Source: Pseudoalteromonas ulvae UL12 (GTDB lineage Bacteria; Pseudomonadota; Gammaproteobacteria; Enterobacterales; Alteromonadaceae). Taken from it: a stretch of DNA of 64,000 bases. Position numbers and translations under genes: made by a program. The stretch covers positions 372,001 through 436,000 of the forward strand of contig NZ_AQHJ01000028.1 of NCBI RefSeq assembly GCF_014925405.1, in the 5' to 3' direction. The notes below the pieces were generated by a model. That model was not told where the DNA came from. It saw nothing but the letters and a program-made list of their open reading frames with translations, and ran no database searches. Of the stretch, positions 1 to 12,953 are shown piece by piece; positions within the stretch are counted from its first letter, which is position 1; each line of letters opens with the position of its first letter.

Positions 1-2451
<2,451 letters not shown>

Positions 2452-2473
2452 TTGATAATTTATTAAAACAATC

Positions 2474-2499
2474 AGGGCACTTCGGTGCCCTTTTTTGTT
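2474..2499 (+). terminator. Rho-independent terminator of icd
   Basis: A 7-bp stem (AGGGCAC / GTGCCCT) with a TTCG tetraloop is followed by a T-run at 2491-2496. It starts 23 bases after the icd stop, and rluE begins 45 bases beyond it. Confidence 0.93.
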
Positions 2500-2543
2500 T
2501 ATCTCAGTATAATTAACCCATTAATCGAACTCAGAGTGATCTT

Positions 2544-3167
2544 ATGCCTTCACCGCAGGGTAAGCGCCCATCTATTCAACGTAAAAAACCAACTCAAAAA
2601 TCCATCAAACCACGGCCAAGTGAACAAAAAATTGTGCTGTTCAATAAACCTTTTGATGTGTTGTGCCAATTTACGGATCAAGAAGGACGCCAAACATTAG
2701 CCGATTTTGTCTCCATTAAAGATATCTATGCCGCCGGGCGACTCGATCGCGATAGTGAAGGATTACTGGTGTTGACCAATGACGGACAACTGCAAAATAA
2801 ACTGGCTTCCCCCAAACATAAAACCAGTAAAACCTACTGGGTACAAGTGGAGGGTGTCCCGACCCAACACGCAATTACACAACTGTGTGAAGGCGTTGAG
2901 CTCAAAGACGGTATGACCTTGCCCGCAAAAGTTGAAATGATTGATGAACCTAATATCTGGCCACGAACCCCACCTATTCGCGAGCGCCAAAATATTCCTA
3001 CCACTTGGTTATCTGTCACTCTCACTGAAGGACGAAATAGACAAGTAAGACGAATGACCGCGCACATTGGCCATCCTACTTTGCGCTTGATCCGTTACCG
3101 TGTTGGGCAATGGACGATAGAGGGTATCGAAAATGGTCAATTTAAAGATGTATCTAAGGTCCAATAA
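2544..3167 (+). CDS. rluE: 23S rRNA pseudouridine synthase RluE
   Basis: Converts a 23S rRNA uridine (U2457 in E. coli) to pseudouridine. The 207-residue protein belongs to the RsuA/RluB/E/F family. The catalytic loop [17 protein letters not shown] lies near residues 67-83, with the catalytic Asp in GRLDRDS. A second family block, [17 protein letters not shown], lies near residues 165-181. The N-terminus is a short basic, proline-rich tail, and there is no S4 domain, as in E. coli RluE. The stop overlaps the start of nudJ by one base (TAATG), so translation is probably coupled. The neighbour order matches the conserved rluE-nudJ-mnmA block. RluE is favoured over RluB/F by length and context. 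Confidence 0.9.
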   Translation: MPSPQGKRPSIQRKKPTQKSIKPRPSEQKIVLFNKPFDVLCQFTDQEGRQTLADFVSIKDIYAAGRLDRDSEGLLVLTNDGQLQNKLASPKHKTSKTYWVQVEGVPTQHAITQLCEGVELKDGMTLPAKVEMIDEPNIWPRTPPIRERQNIPTTWLSVTLTEGRNRQVRRMTAHIGHPTLRLIRYRVGQWTIEGIENGQFKDVSKVQ

Positions 3168-3604
3168 TGCACAAACCTCATGTGACTGTTGCAGCCGTTG
3201 TTCAACATCAAGATAAGTATCTTTTTGTACTAGAAAAAGACAAAACAACTAATCAGCGGGTCATCAATCAACCTGCTGGGCACTTAGAGCAAAATGAGAC
3301 CTTAATTGAAGCCTGCCAAAGAGAACTGCTCGAAGAAACAGGCTTACATTTACAGCCAGAAAGCTTCATTGGTACTTATCGATATCGTGCGCCCAATGGC
3401 ATTGACTATCTAAGATTTTGTTTTTATTTTCAAGTTGATACCTTAGATCATCCTCTAGCACCACAAGACAGCGACATCGAACAAGCTCTCTGGTTAACAA
3501 AAAATGAGCTTCATCACTACACTTTGCGAAGTCCATTAGTGCTGCAATGCCTTACTGACTCGGAACAACGACCGAGAATGAGTTTAGAGTATATTTGTGG
3601 TTAA
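3167..3604 (+). CDS. nudJ: NUDIX phosphatase NudJ
   Basis: NUDIX hydrolase of 145 residues. In E. coli NudJ hydrolyses thiamine pyrimidine pyrophosphate (HMP-PP), thiamine pyrophosphate and nucleoside triphosphates. A complete Nudix box runs from GHLEQNE through RELLEETGL at about residues 37-59, with every Glu of the metal-binding signature present. The start ATG overlaps the rluE stop by one base. The assignment to NudJ rather than another Nudix family rests on position between rluE and mnmA and on length. No ribosome-binding site of its own is evident, which fits translational coupling. Confidence 0.88.
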   Translation: MHKPHVTVAAVVQHQDKYLFVLEKDKTTNQRVINQPAGHLEQNETLIEACQRELLEETGLHLQPESFIGTYRYRAPNGIDYLRFCFYFQVDTLDHPLAPQDSDIEQALWLTKNELHHYTLRSPLVLQCLTDSEQRPRMSLEYICG

Positions 3605-3641
3605 TTAGCATTAAGTTACCATTTAGCCATCCGCAATTGCG

Positions 3642-3650
3642 TGCTACAAT
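3642..3650 (+). promoter_or_regulatory. Extended -10 promoter of mnmA-hflD
   Basis: TGCTACAAT matches the extended -10 pattern TGn plus TATAAT-like. No good -35 is seen. It would start RNA about 25 bases before the ATG at 3683, which argues against the in-frame GTG at 3641 as the start of mnmA. Confidence 0.6.
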
Positions 3651-3682
3651 ATGCGCCTTTAAAATCTTTAGTTAGTATCACT

Positions 3683-4783
3683 ATGAGCGACAACAGTAAC
3701 ATCAAAGTCATCGTCGGTATGTCCGGTGGTGTCGATTCTTCCGTTTCTGCCTACTTGTTAATGCAACAAGGGTATCAGGTTGAAGGCCTTTTCATGAAAA
3801 ACTGGGAAGAAGATGATACTGATGAATACTGCGCTGCAGCGGACGATCTCAAAGACGCTCAGGCTGTCTGTGAAAAATTAGGCATCCCTCTTCATACCGT
3901 CAATTTTGCTTCAGAATATTGGGATAACGTGTTCGAGTATTTCCTTGAGGAATACAAAGCGGGTCGTACCCCCAATCCAGATATCATGTGTAATAAGGAA
4001 ATTAAATTTAAAGCCTTTTTACAATTTGCGGCAGAAGCTCTCAATGCTGATTTTATTGCTACAGGCCATTACGTTCGCCGTGCGCTGCGTGATGATCAAT
4101 ATGTCATGCTGCGTGGTGATGACAACAACAAAGATCAAAGCTATTTCTTATACACTCTCAGTCACGAACACTTAGCTCAAACCTTATTTCCTGTCGGCGA
4201 AATAGAAAAGCCAGAAGTAAGACGTATTGCAGAAGAGCAAAACCTGATCACACACGATAAAAAAGACAGCACCGGGATTTGCTTTATTGGTGAGCGTAAA
4301 TTTAAAGATTTCTTACAAAAGTTTTTACCGGCACAACCTGGGAAAATTGAAGACACCGATGGTCAAGTTGTCGGCGATCACGAAGGTCTTATGTACCATA
4401 CGTTAGGCCAGCGAAAAGGTCTGCTGATCGGTGGCATGAAAGAAGGCTCTGGCGAGCCATGGTATGTAGTCGATAAAGATCTCGAGCGTAATGTACTCGT
4501 TGTTGGTCAAGGAAAAGATCACCCGCGCCTTTATGCCAATGGTTTGATGGCAAATCAGTTGCATTGGGTCGACCGAGTCGGTCCAAAAACCACCTTACGC
4601 TGTACTGTTAAAACCCGTTATCGTCAAACCGATGTAGCTTGTACTTTGTTGGTTGGCGATGATGGCTATGCCCGCGTATTATTTGACCAACCCGAAAAAG
4701 CAGTCACTCCGGGTCAGTCAGCAGTATTTTATTCTGACGATGTATGTCTAGGCGGCGGCATTATCGATTCGGTTATCAAATGA
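3683..4783 (+). CDS. mnmA: tRNA-specific 2-thiouridylase MnmA
   Basis: Thiolates U34 of Lys, Glu and Gln tRNAs using ATP and sulfur relayed from IscS through the Tus system. From ATG 3683 the protein has 366 residues, normal for the family. The PP-loop GMSGGVDSS is near the N-terminus, followed by FMKNWEEDD and [12 protein letters not shown] with its catalytic Cys. The second catalytic Cys is in [13 protein letters not shown], and the central and barrel domains follow. An in-frame GTG lies upstream at 3641, but an extended -10 promoter occupies 3642-3650. The stop overlaps the hflD start by 4 bases (ATGA). Confidence 0.96.
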   Translation: MSDNSNIKVIVGMSGGVDSSVSAYLLMQQGYQVEGLFMKNWEEDDTDEYCAAADDLKDAQAVCEKLGIPLHTVNFASEYWDNVFEYFLEEYKAGRTPNPDIMCNKEIKFKAFLQFAAEALNADFIATGHYVRRALRDDQYVMLRGDDNNKDQSYFLYTLSHEHLAQTLFPVGEIEKPEVRRIAEEQNLITHDKKDSTGICFIGERKFKDFLQKFLPAQPGKIEDTDGQVVGDHEGLMYHTLGQRKGLLIGGMKEGSGEPWYVVDKDLERNVLVVGQGKDHPRLYANGLMANQLHWVDRVGPKTTLRCTVKTRYRQTDVACTLLVGDDGYARVLFDQPEKAVTPGQSAVFYSDDVCLGGGIIDSVIK

Positions 4784-5385
4784 GTATGCAAAACCAAGTA
4801 ATGGCGCTGGCTGCAATGTGCCAAGTCGCTAAGTATGTGCAAAAAGTTGCTCAATACGGTCAACTAAATGACCATGATCTGGATATTATGCTGCTGAGTT
4901 TAATCCAAACCGATCCTGATAGCCCTGAAGAAATATACGGCTCGCATGGCAATTTGCGTGACGGTTATCGCCTGGTTGTTCAGCAGCTAGAAAGCGGCTC
5001 AGAAAAAGATATTGAAATGGTCAAATATGTCGGGGGGCTGATTCAACTCGAACGCGCTCTCAATGCTAAGCCACAAAACATGGCACTTCTTGGCAGTCGT
5101 CTTGATGACATCAAACGACGTTTGAATCATTTTGATATCCATGACGAAACAATCATCGCTAGTTTTGCTGATATTTACGCAGAAGTAGTCAGTCCTCTTG
5201 GCCAACGTATTCAGGTCTTTGGCAAACCGACTTTACTTTCTCACAAGCCTGTACAGAATAAAATCCGAGCCTTATTACTTGCCGGGATCCGTGCTGCGGT
5301 TCTTTGGCGTCAGATGGGTGGCAAGCGTCGTCACTTCTTTTTGGCAAAAGGTAAAATTGTTACAACTGCAAAATCAATGTATTAA
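4780..5385 (+). CDS. hflD: High frequency lysogenization protein HflD homolog
   Basis: HflD is a peripheral inner-membrane protein. In E. coli it binds the lambda CII protein; its role in the host is unclear. The 201-residue protein is helical and ends with the family block [22 protein letters not shown], of which [12 protein letters not shown] just before is also typical. The start is the ATG at 4780, overlapping the mnmA stop by 4 bases. A second in-frame ATG lies two codons on. mnmA-hflD-purB order is conserved in gammaproteobacteria, which supports the name. Confidence 0.92.
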   Translation: MSMQNQVMALAAMCQVAKYVQKVAQYGQLNDHDLDIMLLSLIQTDPDSPEEIYGSHGNLRDGYRLVVQQLESGSEKDIEMVKYVGGLIQLERALNAKPQNMALLGSRLDDIKRRLNHFDIHDETIIASFADIYAEVVSPLGQRIQVFGKPTLLSHKPVQNKIRALLLAGIRAAVLWRQMGGKRRHFFLAKGKIVTTAKSMY

Positions 5386-5390
5386 CTTAA

Positions 5391-6785
<1,395 letters not shown>

Positions 6786-6810
6786 TAGCGCCATAGGCAC
6801 TGTTTAATAA

Positions 6811-6841
6811 AAGCGAAAGGTCAGCCTTTCGCTTTTTTTTT
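6811..6841 (+). terminator. Rho-independent terminator of purB
   Basis: A 10-bp perfect stem (AAGCGAAAGG / CCTTTCGCTT) with loop TCAG at 6821-6824 runs into a T-tract ending at 6841. It closes the mnmA-hflD-purB unit. Confidence 0.95.
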
Positions 6842-6865
6842 CCCAAAAATGTGGATATCTGTAAT

Positions 6866-8014
6866 ATGTATGAATTAACCATCAATGGTTTAAGCAAGCA
6901 GCAATTTCTTGACCAATATTGGCAAAAAAAACCCTTGTTAATCAAAAAGGGATTCAATGATTTTATTGATCCGCTCAGTGCTGAAGAATTGGCCGGATTA
7001 GCGATGGAAGAATGCGTCGAGTCACGCATCGTCACCAACCACCAAGAAAAATGGCAAGCGCATCATGGGCCATTCGAAGACTTTTCATTACTCACAGATC
7101 ACCATGCCACTCTTTTAGTACAGGCCGTCGATCATTGGCACCCAGAAGCCGCAGAGCTGCTCGCGCCATTTCGCTTTATCCCTAATTGGCGAATCGATGA
7201 TTTAATGATTTCGTACTCAACTCCAGGTGGAGGTGTTGGCCCTCATCTTGATCAATACGACGTCTTCATCATTCAAGGAGCCGGTAAACGTCATTGGCGT
7301 GTCGGTGTGGCAGAACAAACACTCAATGAAGTGATCCCATGTAAAGATTTATTGCAAATCACACAATTTGAGGCAGTGATTGATACTGTGCTGGAGCCTG
7401 GTGATATTTTATATATTCCACCTGGTTGCCCTCATGAAGGCTATGCGACAGAAAATGCACTCAACTACTCTGTCGGTTTTCGTGCACCAAATCAAATCGA
7501 TATGCTTTCATCATTTAGTGACTACTTAATTGATAACGAACTCGGTAAACAGCGTTATAGCGATCCCGATTTATTACTCACTGAGTCAATAGGCGAACTG
7601 ACTCAAGCAGAATTTACACGTATTCAAAGCTTATTAATGAGTCAAATTCAACATACAGAGCAATTACAAAATTGGTTAGGACAATTTTTATCGACTGCCA
7701 AACATGACATGGATTTAGCGGCTCCTGATGAACCTTATACAGTAGAAGAAATCAAAGAGCTGTGCCAAGCGGATGACATCGTTTTGTATCGCGTTGGCGG
7801 CCTGCGTGCTATTTATCAACTTCAGCCTGATACACTCTTATTAAGCATTAATGGTACTAATTATAATTTACCATTAAATCAATTAGATGATGCAAAATTG
7901 TTAACAGAACAGACGCAAATCACATCCGACCAGTTAAAAAGTTCAATAAACAATCAAATTTTCATGCAAACCTTAACTACACTTATAAACGAGGGCTACT
8001 GGTATATTGAGTAA
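6866..8014 (+). CDS. roxA: Ribosomal protein arginine hydroxylase RoxA (YcfD family)
   Basis: JmjC-type 2-oxoglutarate/Fe(II) dioxygenase. E. coli RoxA hydroxylates an arginine of ribosomal protein L16. The iron triad is visible in the 382-residue protein: H127 and D129 in PHLDQYD, and H190 in PPGCPHEGY. Further family blocks are DDLMISYSTPGGGVGP and NALNYSVGFRAPN. The C-terminal half matches the dimerisation and winged-helix part. A GTG lies 5 codons upstream at 6851, close to the purB terminator, so ATG 6866 is preferred. In E. coli roxA sits near purB too. Whether it hydroxylates L16 here is inferred from the family. Confidence 0.93.
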   Translation: MYELTINGLSKQQFLDQYWQKKPLLIKKGFNDFIDPLSAEELAGLAMEECVESRIVTNHQEKWQAHHGPFEDFSLLTDHHATLLVQAVDHWHPEAAELLAPFRFIPNWRIDDLMISYSTPGGGVGPHLDQYDVFIIQGAGKRHWRVGVAEQTLNEVIPCKDLLQITQFEAVIDTVLEPGDILYIPPGCPHEGYATENALNYSVGFRAPNQIDMLSSFSDYLIDNELGKQRYSDPDLLLTESIGELTQAEFTRIQSLLMSQIQHTEQLQNWLGQFLSTAKHDMDLAAPDEPYTVEEIKELCQADDIVLYRVGGLRAIYQLQPDTLLLSINGTNYNLPLNQLDDAKLLTEQTQITSDQLKSSINNQIFMQTLTTLINEGYWYIE

Positions 8015-8027
8015 ATGAGGGGTGTAT

Positions 8028-8486
8028 ATGTCTTACCACGTTCATCAAGTTAATTGGCTAAATAGTCAAAAAGAACTTAAGGCGATACGTGAAAAAGTCT
8101 TTGTGTGTGAATACCACATTCCCAAAAATGTTGAATTCGATACTCTCGATAGCTTAGCAAGACATATTATTTTAAAAAATGAACATGAAGCGGTCATAGC
8201 AACCGGCCGCTTAAGTGATGACGGTTTAATGAGCCGCGTCGCTGTGTTGGCCAGCCACAGAAATCAACAAGTGTACAAGATGGTCTTTAGTTTTTTGGTT
8301 GAATTAGCTAAAAAACAAGGAATTGAAAAAGTGTCGTTTAATTGTATTTTGCAAGAAACCGATAAATTTTTAAATGCGGGGTTTGAGGCGCAAGGCCATG
8401 TGTTTATGGAAGCCGGGATCCCAAGGCTACGCTTGAGTTGTCCCGTTTCCAATTTTAACCCTGAACCATTTACGCTGGTTCATTAG
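8028..8486 (+). CDS. GNAT family N-acetyltransferase
   Basis: Protein of 152 residues with the acyl-CoA acyltransferase fold. LKAIREKVFVCEYHIP near the N-terminus and AVIATGRLSDDGLMSRVAV in the middle resemble small GNAT proteins of the ElaA/YjcF kind. The usual Q/RxxGxG/A acetyl-CoA loop is poorly conserved (SRVAVLASHRNQQVYK). The start ATG 8028 has GAGG at 8017-8020. It lies 13 bases after roxA and is probably co-transcribed. Its 3' end overlaps the convergent next gene by 17 bases. The substrate is unknown. Confidence 0.75.
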   Translation: MSYHVHQVNWLNSQKELKAIREKVFVCEYHIPKNVEFDTLDSLARHIILKNEHEAVIATGRLSDDGLMSRVAVLASHRNQQVYKMVFSFLVELAKKQGIEKVSFNCILQETDKFLNAGFEAQGHVFMEAGIPRLRLSCPVSNFNPEPFTLVH

Positions 8487-8898
8487 TCCACAGTTCATCT
8501 TTTTCAAAAAATTCATACAAACCGTGTGCACGATTGACCAATAAGTTTGCAAAATCGAGCTGTGTTTGCTCTTTTATTCCGCTTTGAACAATTTCATCTG
8601 CTTTTAACTGCCATTGAAAAGAAAAATGACGAATTGCGTCGCGCGCTGTTGCAGCAACAGATGCTTCAACATGGTCAGTTGGTAAGCGGCCCGAAATTAC
8701 CCAGTAAGACTTGCCATTTTGCGATTTAATTTTCCACACTGCAAAAAATGGTGCTAAATAACGGCTTTCTTTGTCAAACACTGATTGAGGAATGATCCCC
8801 TTCGATGCTAAGTGTTTTTGTGAATTTTCGAATGTGTCACGTTGCCACTGGGCAATTTGTTGCTCTGTTGGCTCGGTAGTTGTATTTGTTTGTTCCAT
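8470..8898 (-). CDS. Conserved small protein, DUF4826-like
   Basis: Acidic protein of 142 residues with no signal peptide or membrane segment. It begins with a short Glu/Thr-rich tail, then contains SRYLAPFFAVWKIKSQNGK, then SYWVISGRLPTDHVEA, and a helical C-terminus. I recall this pattern from the DUF4826 family of marine gammaproteobacteria, but the match is from memory and the function is unknown. A clear GGAGA ribosome-binding site precedes the start. It is convergent with the upstream acetyltransferase gene and overlaps its 3' end. Confidence 0.7.
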   Translation of the reverse strand: MEQTNTTTEPTEQQIAQWQRDTFENSQKHLASKGIIPQSVFDKESRYLAPFFAVWKIKSQNGKSYWVISGRLPTDHVEASVAATARDAIRHFSFQWQLKADEIVQSGIKEQTQLDFANLLVNRAHGLYEFFEKDELWTNEPA

Positions 8899-9014
8899 TA
8901 TTACTTCTCCAAATGGTTTGCGCTTACTCTATGATGTTATCAGGCTGTTATCAAGTATTTACCCCGAATCTCAGCCGCAAAGCATTGTAACGCTTAAAAT
9001 TTACCCTACTTTAA

Positions 9015-9545
9015 CTAAAAGCTGCTATTTTCTTGCTCTAAAAAGCGTAATTCATCCGAGGTCGATACCCTTGCGAGTGCTTCATTACGGTGAGGATAGC
9101 GGTTAAATCGTAGCAAGATATCTCGATGGGCATGTTCGAATGATGCCTGTTCGCTCCCCTGAAATAAACGCAATGCAATATCATGAATGAGCAAACTTTC
9201 ACTGTGCATAAATGGCAAGTACATAAAGGTACGCTCAGAATCATTTAATCTTTTATCAAAGCCTTTTTCAATCGCAAAATGGCTTAACGTCAATGCCTGT
9301 GGATCGCAGGCAAACGCCTCAGCTTTGCCACGAAAAATATTACGGCTGAACTGATCAAGGATGATGATTTCACATAAACTACCTAGTGCACTATCACGCC
9401 AGTGGTGCAGCTCGCCATTTCTAGCCGCTTGATGGTATGAATAAAAACGCTCTGTAATCATTTGATCGAATTCATCTGATTTTTGAAACCAGTCCGAGGG
9501 CTGACACTCTTCAAACCAAAACCTATAAATAGGATGATAATCCAT
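9015..9545 (-). CDS. DUF924 family protein
   Basis: Soluble helical protein of 176 residues. The family's N-terminal pattern is visible: IYRFWFEECQPSDWFQKSDEFD, of which the tryptophan-phenylalanine core is diagnostic. LCEIIILDQFSRNIFRGKAEAF and FMYLPFMHSE follow, as in DUF924 (TPR-like fold, function unknown). An AAAGGAG site precedes the ATG. It lies 12 bases downstream of lolE on the same strand, so it could be transcribed with lolCDE, but a functional link is not known. Confidence 0.88.
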   Translation of the reverse strand: MDYHPIYRFWFEECQPSDWFQKSDEFDQMITERFYSYHQAARNGELHHWRDSALGSLCEIIILDQFSRNIFRGKAEAFACDPQALTLSHFAIEKGFDKRLNDSERTFMYLPFMHSESLLIHDIALRLFQGSEQASFEHAHRDILLRFNRYPHRNEALARVSTSDELRFLEQENSSF

Positions 9546-9557
9546 GGGTGTCTCCTT

Positions 9558-10787
9558 TTATTGCCCAAGTACTTTGGCAGGATCTATTCGGCTTGCCTGC
9601 CAAGCCGGATAAATGGTCGCAATGCACGTCATACATGTTGTCACCGCTAAGGTGACAAACACATCACCCACTACCAATTTTGAAGGTAAAAACTCCACAA
9701 AGTACGCACCAGCCAAAACATTAGTGCCACTAAACTGATTCCACCACAAAAATAAATCAGGGATCCAAATAGCCAACACCACCCCGAAAATTGTACCAAA
9801 ACCCATCCCGATCAGTGCCTGCGATAACCCTTGATAAATAAAGGTACTGATAATCACGCTATCTGTGGCGCCCATGGTTTTTAAAATAGCAATATTGGCC
9901 TGTTTCTCTTTCACTTCCATCACTAACGTCGAGACAATATTGAAACTCGCGACCGCAATAATCAAAAACACCACTAGATAAATAATGGTCCGAACCATTT
10001 GAATATCTTGATACAGGTTTCCTTGACTTCGAAACCACGTATTGACATAAACATAGTCGCTTAACTTTGCTCCCGCTGACATCGCAATTTTATTTGCCGA
10101 AAACACATCCAAAACGGCCATGCGTAAACCACTCACCTCATCAGCTTGATAACCCAGTATCTGTTGTGCCTGCGATAAATGGATCAGTGCGCTGCTGTGA
10201 TCAACCGGTCCGCCCATTTCGATTAAACCAACGAGGGTTAAGCGCTGTTTTTTGGCCGCCGATAAACTGTTATCTTTGGTCAAATCAGGCAGTAAAAAGG
10301 TGACGGTTTCCCCTATTTCAACGCCAAGTTGTTTGGCTACTTGCTGACCTAGAATCACCTGCCCATCGGAGAGTTCATTGAGCGCAGCAGCAGAGATAAA
10401 ATCAGATATTTTCGAGACCTTGATTTCGTGCTCTGGCATAATGGCGCGGATTTCGACCGCTTTGAGTTGCGTTTTAAACTGCGCCATCCCGTTTAATTTA
10501 ATCACTGGCGCTGCAGCACTGACCCCAGGTTGCGTTTCTAATAATGCCACTTTTTGCGGCCAATGCTTGATTGGTTGCTCCGGTGCATCATATTCAACAT
10601 GGGGGATCACAGACAATAAACGCTCCTCAAGTTGCTGCTGAAAACCATTGAAAACCGAAAGCGCCACAATTAAGACAGTGATCCCTAATGCAATACCTGT
10701 ACTGGATGCTTTACCAATAAATCCGATAAACCCGTTTGCATGTTTGGCTTGTCTAAAACGACGACTGAGAAAATAACTGAGTCTCAC
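9558..10787 (-). CDS. lolE: Lipoprotein-releasing system transmembrane protein LolE
   Basis: Inner-membrane subunit of the LolCDE ABC transporter, which extracts outer-membrane lipoproteins and passes them to LolA. The 409-residue protein has a first membrane helix near residues 25-48, a large periplasmic domain, and three helices in the C-terminal FtsX-like part. MEVKEKQANIAILKTMGA is the typical coupling segment, and it ends YPAWQASRIDPAKVLGQ. The start overlaps the lolD stop by 4 bases. LolC and LolE are similar; this one is called LolE by its position after lolD. Confidence 0.93.
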   Translation of the reverse strand: MRLSYFLSRRFRQAKHANGFIGFIGKASSTGIALGITVLIVALSVFNGFQQQLEERLLSVIPHVEYDAPEQPIKHWPQKVALLETQPGVSAAAPVIKLNGMAQFKTQLKAVEIRAIMPEHEIKVSKISDFISAAALNELSDGQVILGQQVAKQLGVEIGETVTFLLPDLTKDNSLSAAKKQRLTLVGLIEMGGPVDHSSALIHLSQAQQILGYQADEVSGLRMAVLDVFSANKIAMSAGAKLSDYVYVNTWFRSQGNLYQDIQMVRTIIYLVVFLIIAVASFNIVSTLVMEVKEKQANIAILKTMGATDSVIISTFIYQGLSQALIGMGFGTIFGVVLAIWIPDLFLWWNQFSGTNVLAGAYFVEFLPSKLVVGDVFVTLAVTTCMTCIATIYPAWQASRIDPAKVLGQ

Positions 10788-11482
10788 GCTGACCTCACCT
10801 GCTGATGAAATTTCAGCTTTCCTTCATCTAAATAAGCACTTTTATTTAATTTTGCCGCTAATTCAAGATCATGTGTAACAACAATAAAACTTGTTTTTAA
10901 TGTCTGATTCAACTCATGGATCAGCTGGTAAATATTAAGGGCATTTTGCTTATCAAGGTTTCCTGTAGGTTCATCAGCAAGCACTAAGGCAGGCTCATTG
11001 ACTAGTGCACGGGCAATGGCCACTCGCTGTCGCTCTCCACCTGATAATTCCCAAGGTTTATGATTGAGCCGATGACTTAACCCCACTTTTTCTAACATCG
11101 CAGCGGCTTTTTGATGTGCTTGTTTAGCAGCCATTCCAGCGATTAAAAGTGGCATTGCGGTATTCTCTAAAGCGGTGAATTCCATCAATAAATGATGGAA
11201 TTGATAAATAAAGCCCAAATGCTGGTTACGAAACATCGCCTGTTCTTTACGAGATAACGCAGCGATGTCTTGTTCTAAAATCATCATTTTACCGCTGCTC
11301 GCCTGATCAAGCGTCCCCAAGATATGAAGTAAGGTACTTTTACCAGAGCCTGAGCTGCCAACAATCGCTAACATCTCACCTTGCTCTAGCTGTAAATCGA
11401 CCCCATTGAGCACATCAGTACTGAGTGCCCCATCTTGATAGACTTTGCCTATTTGTTGGCAATTAACGACTAATTTATTCAT
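10784..11482 (-). CDS. lolD: Lipoprotein-releasing system ATP-binding protein LolD
   Basis: ATPase of the LolCDE exporter, 232 residues. Walker A GSSGSGKS lies at residues 42-49, the ABC signature LSGGERQ at 146-152, Walker [13 protein letters not shown] at about 166-177, and the switch His in VVTHDLELA near 204-212. It overlaps lolC by 8 bases upstream and lolE by 4 bases downstream, so the three genes are translationally coupled. This is the standard C-D-E order. Confidence 0.97.
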   Translation of the reverse strand: MNKLVVNCQQIGKVYQDGALSTDVLNGVDLQLEQGEMLAIVGSSGSGKSTLLHILGTLDQASSGKMMILEQDIAALSRKEQAMFRNQHLGFIYQFHHLLMEFTALENTAMPLLIAGMAAKQAHQKAAAMLEKVGLSHRLNHKPWELSGGERQRVAIARALVNEPALVLADEPTGNLDKQNALNIYQLIHELNQTLKTSFIVVTHDLELAAKLNKSAYLDEGKLKFHQQVRSA

Positions 11483-12689
11483 ATCTTAATACCTCTGCTG
11501 GGCGAATTGCGGCGGCTTTTGCTGCGGGATATAATGTGGCGATAAAACTCATCGCGATGCTACTGGTGAAAATGAGTGTTAATTGCATCGGTTCAAAAAG
11601 GACAGGTAACGCCGCCCCTCCTAAAAAATGTAAGCCGACCGCAGCTAAAATCTCATTGATATTGGCGGCAAATAATACACCTAAACTGGCCCCAATGACG
11701 GTGCCAAGCACCCCATTATATAAACCTTGTACAATAAACACCTGCTGGATTTTAGCGGGAGTTAACCCTAATGTTTGTAAGATTGCCACTTCTGATTGTT
11801 TTTCCCCCACCATCATGATGAGTGCTGAAACAATATTAAATACAGCCACTAAGATAATTAATCCCAATAACAGCGACATAATGCGTTTTTCCATTGCGAC
11901 AGCGCTAAACAAAGTGCCTTGTGTTGCCCGCCAATCCGTTGTTGTAAATTGGCTAAAGTGAATGTGGTAATCGTTTAATATTTCATCGATTAAAAACGCA
12001 TCATTAAGCTCAAAGGCTATTTCAGGGACTTTCTCTGGTGATGTTTTCAGTAACCGAGATACAAATTCCCCCCGTGTAAAAGCTAGTGCTGTATCCACTT
12101 CAGAGCCTGTCGAAAATGTAGCAACTAAGGTGAAAAGCCGTTGGCTGGGCACACGTCCAACTGGGGTAAAACTCGAGGCTGCAGGCACAATCACTCGAAC
12201 TTGATCGCCAACTCTCAGTTGTAATTTATTTGCCAAGTATTGGCTCATCGCAATGCTATAACGAGTGGAAAACAAGCGTTGCCACTGCCCTTGAGTCATT
12301 TTATCTTGCAGCGCGGTGAACTGTTCAGTCAAAAACACACCTTGCAATAGAATTGGCCTAATTTCAGCGCTGGTTTGTAATAGCGCTTCGGCTTTTACAT
12401 AAGGCGTAATATGGTTAATGCGCGGATCGGACTGAAACTGAAGTGCAAATTGCTCAACATCTTCAAGTGTATGGTTTTGATTTTCTAAACTAATGTGAGG
12501 GATATACCCTAACATACTTTTTTTGAGCTTATCTTCAAAGCCATTCATAACAGAAATGACTGTAATCAATGCAATCAAACCCAGTGTGATACCCGTTATC
12601 GAGAAGAAAGAAATAAACGAAATAAACGCATTGCCTTTGGCTGCTCGACTGTAACGAAGCCCAATAAACAAACTAACCGGTTGATACAT
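11475..12689 (-). CDS. lolC: Lipoprotein-releasing system transmembrane protein LolC
   Basis: Partner of LolE in the inner-membrane lipoprotein exporter. From ATG 12689 the protein has 404 residues and begins YQPVSLFIGLRYSRA, the usual LolC/E start. An upstream in-frame ATG at 12710 is disfavoured because the AGGA site lies just before 12689. The first membrane helix is near residues 20-45, a periplasmic domain follows, and the C-terminal FtsX part ends [18 protein letters not shown]. The gene is divergent from the SulP gene and shares its upstream region. Confidence 0.94.
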   Translation of the reverse strand: MYQPVSLFIGLRYSRAAKGNAFISFISFFSITGITLGLIALITVISVMNGFEDKLKKSMLGYIPHISLENQNHTLEDVEQFALQFQSDPRINHITPYVKAEALLQTSAEIRPILLQGVFLTEQFTALQDKMTQGQWQRLFSTRYSIAMSQYLANKLQLRVGDQVRVIVPAASSFTPVGRVPSQRLFTLVATFSTGSEVDTALAFTRGEFVSRLLKTSPEKVPEIAFELNDAFLIDEILNDYHIHFSQFTTTDWRATQGTLFSAVAMEKRIMSLLLGLIILVAVFNIVSALIMMVGEKQSEVAILQTLGLTPAKIQQVFIVQGLYNGVLGTVIGASLGVLFAANINEILAAVGLHFLGGAALPVLFEPMQLTLIFTSSIAMSFIATLYPAAKAAAIRPAEVLRYE

Positions 12690-12913
12690 CAATAAGTTCC
12701 TGCATGACACACTGCCAACAAATGTATTGGGATTCTAACACTAAAATCATTCATGTCTGTGCGACCGAGCAACATATTTATGTAAATATTTGTTAGGTTT
12801 AGCAGCTTTTAGCGTCAATTGGGCGACTCATCGCCTAGAATGTGCTTAACAGATCTGATCAGTGAAAAAAAAGCCCCTTATTCCCGCCCAAGGCTACCAT
12901 CACACTGATAGGG

Positions 12914-12922
12914 TGTTAAAAT
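12914..12922 (+). promoter_or_regulatory. Extended -10 promoter of the SulP gene
   Basis: TGTTAAAAT fits the extended -10 pattern. It overlaps the in-frame ATG at 12921, so translation more likely starts at TTG 12954, which has GAGG at 12942-12945. No clear -35 hexamer is seen. Confidence 0.5.
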
Positions 12923-12953
12923 GCGCCAGATTTTATCTTTCGAGGTTTTAACA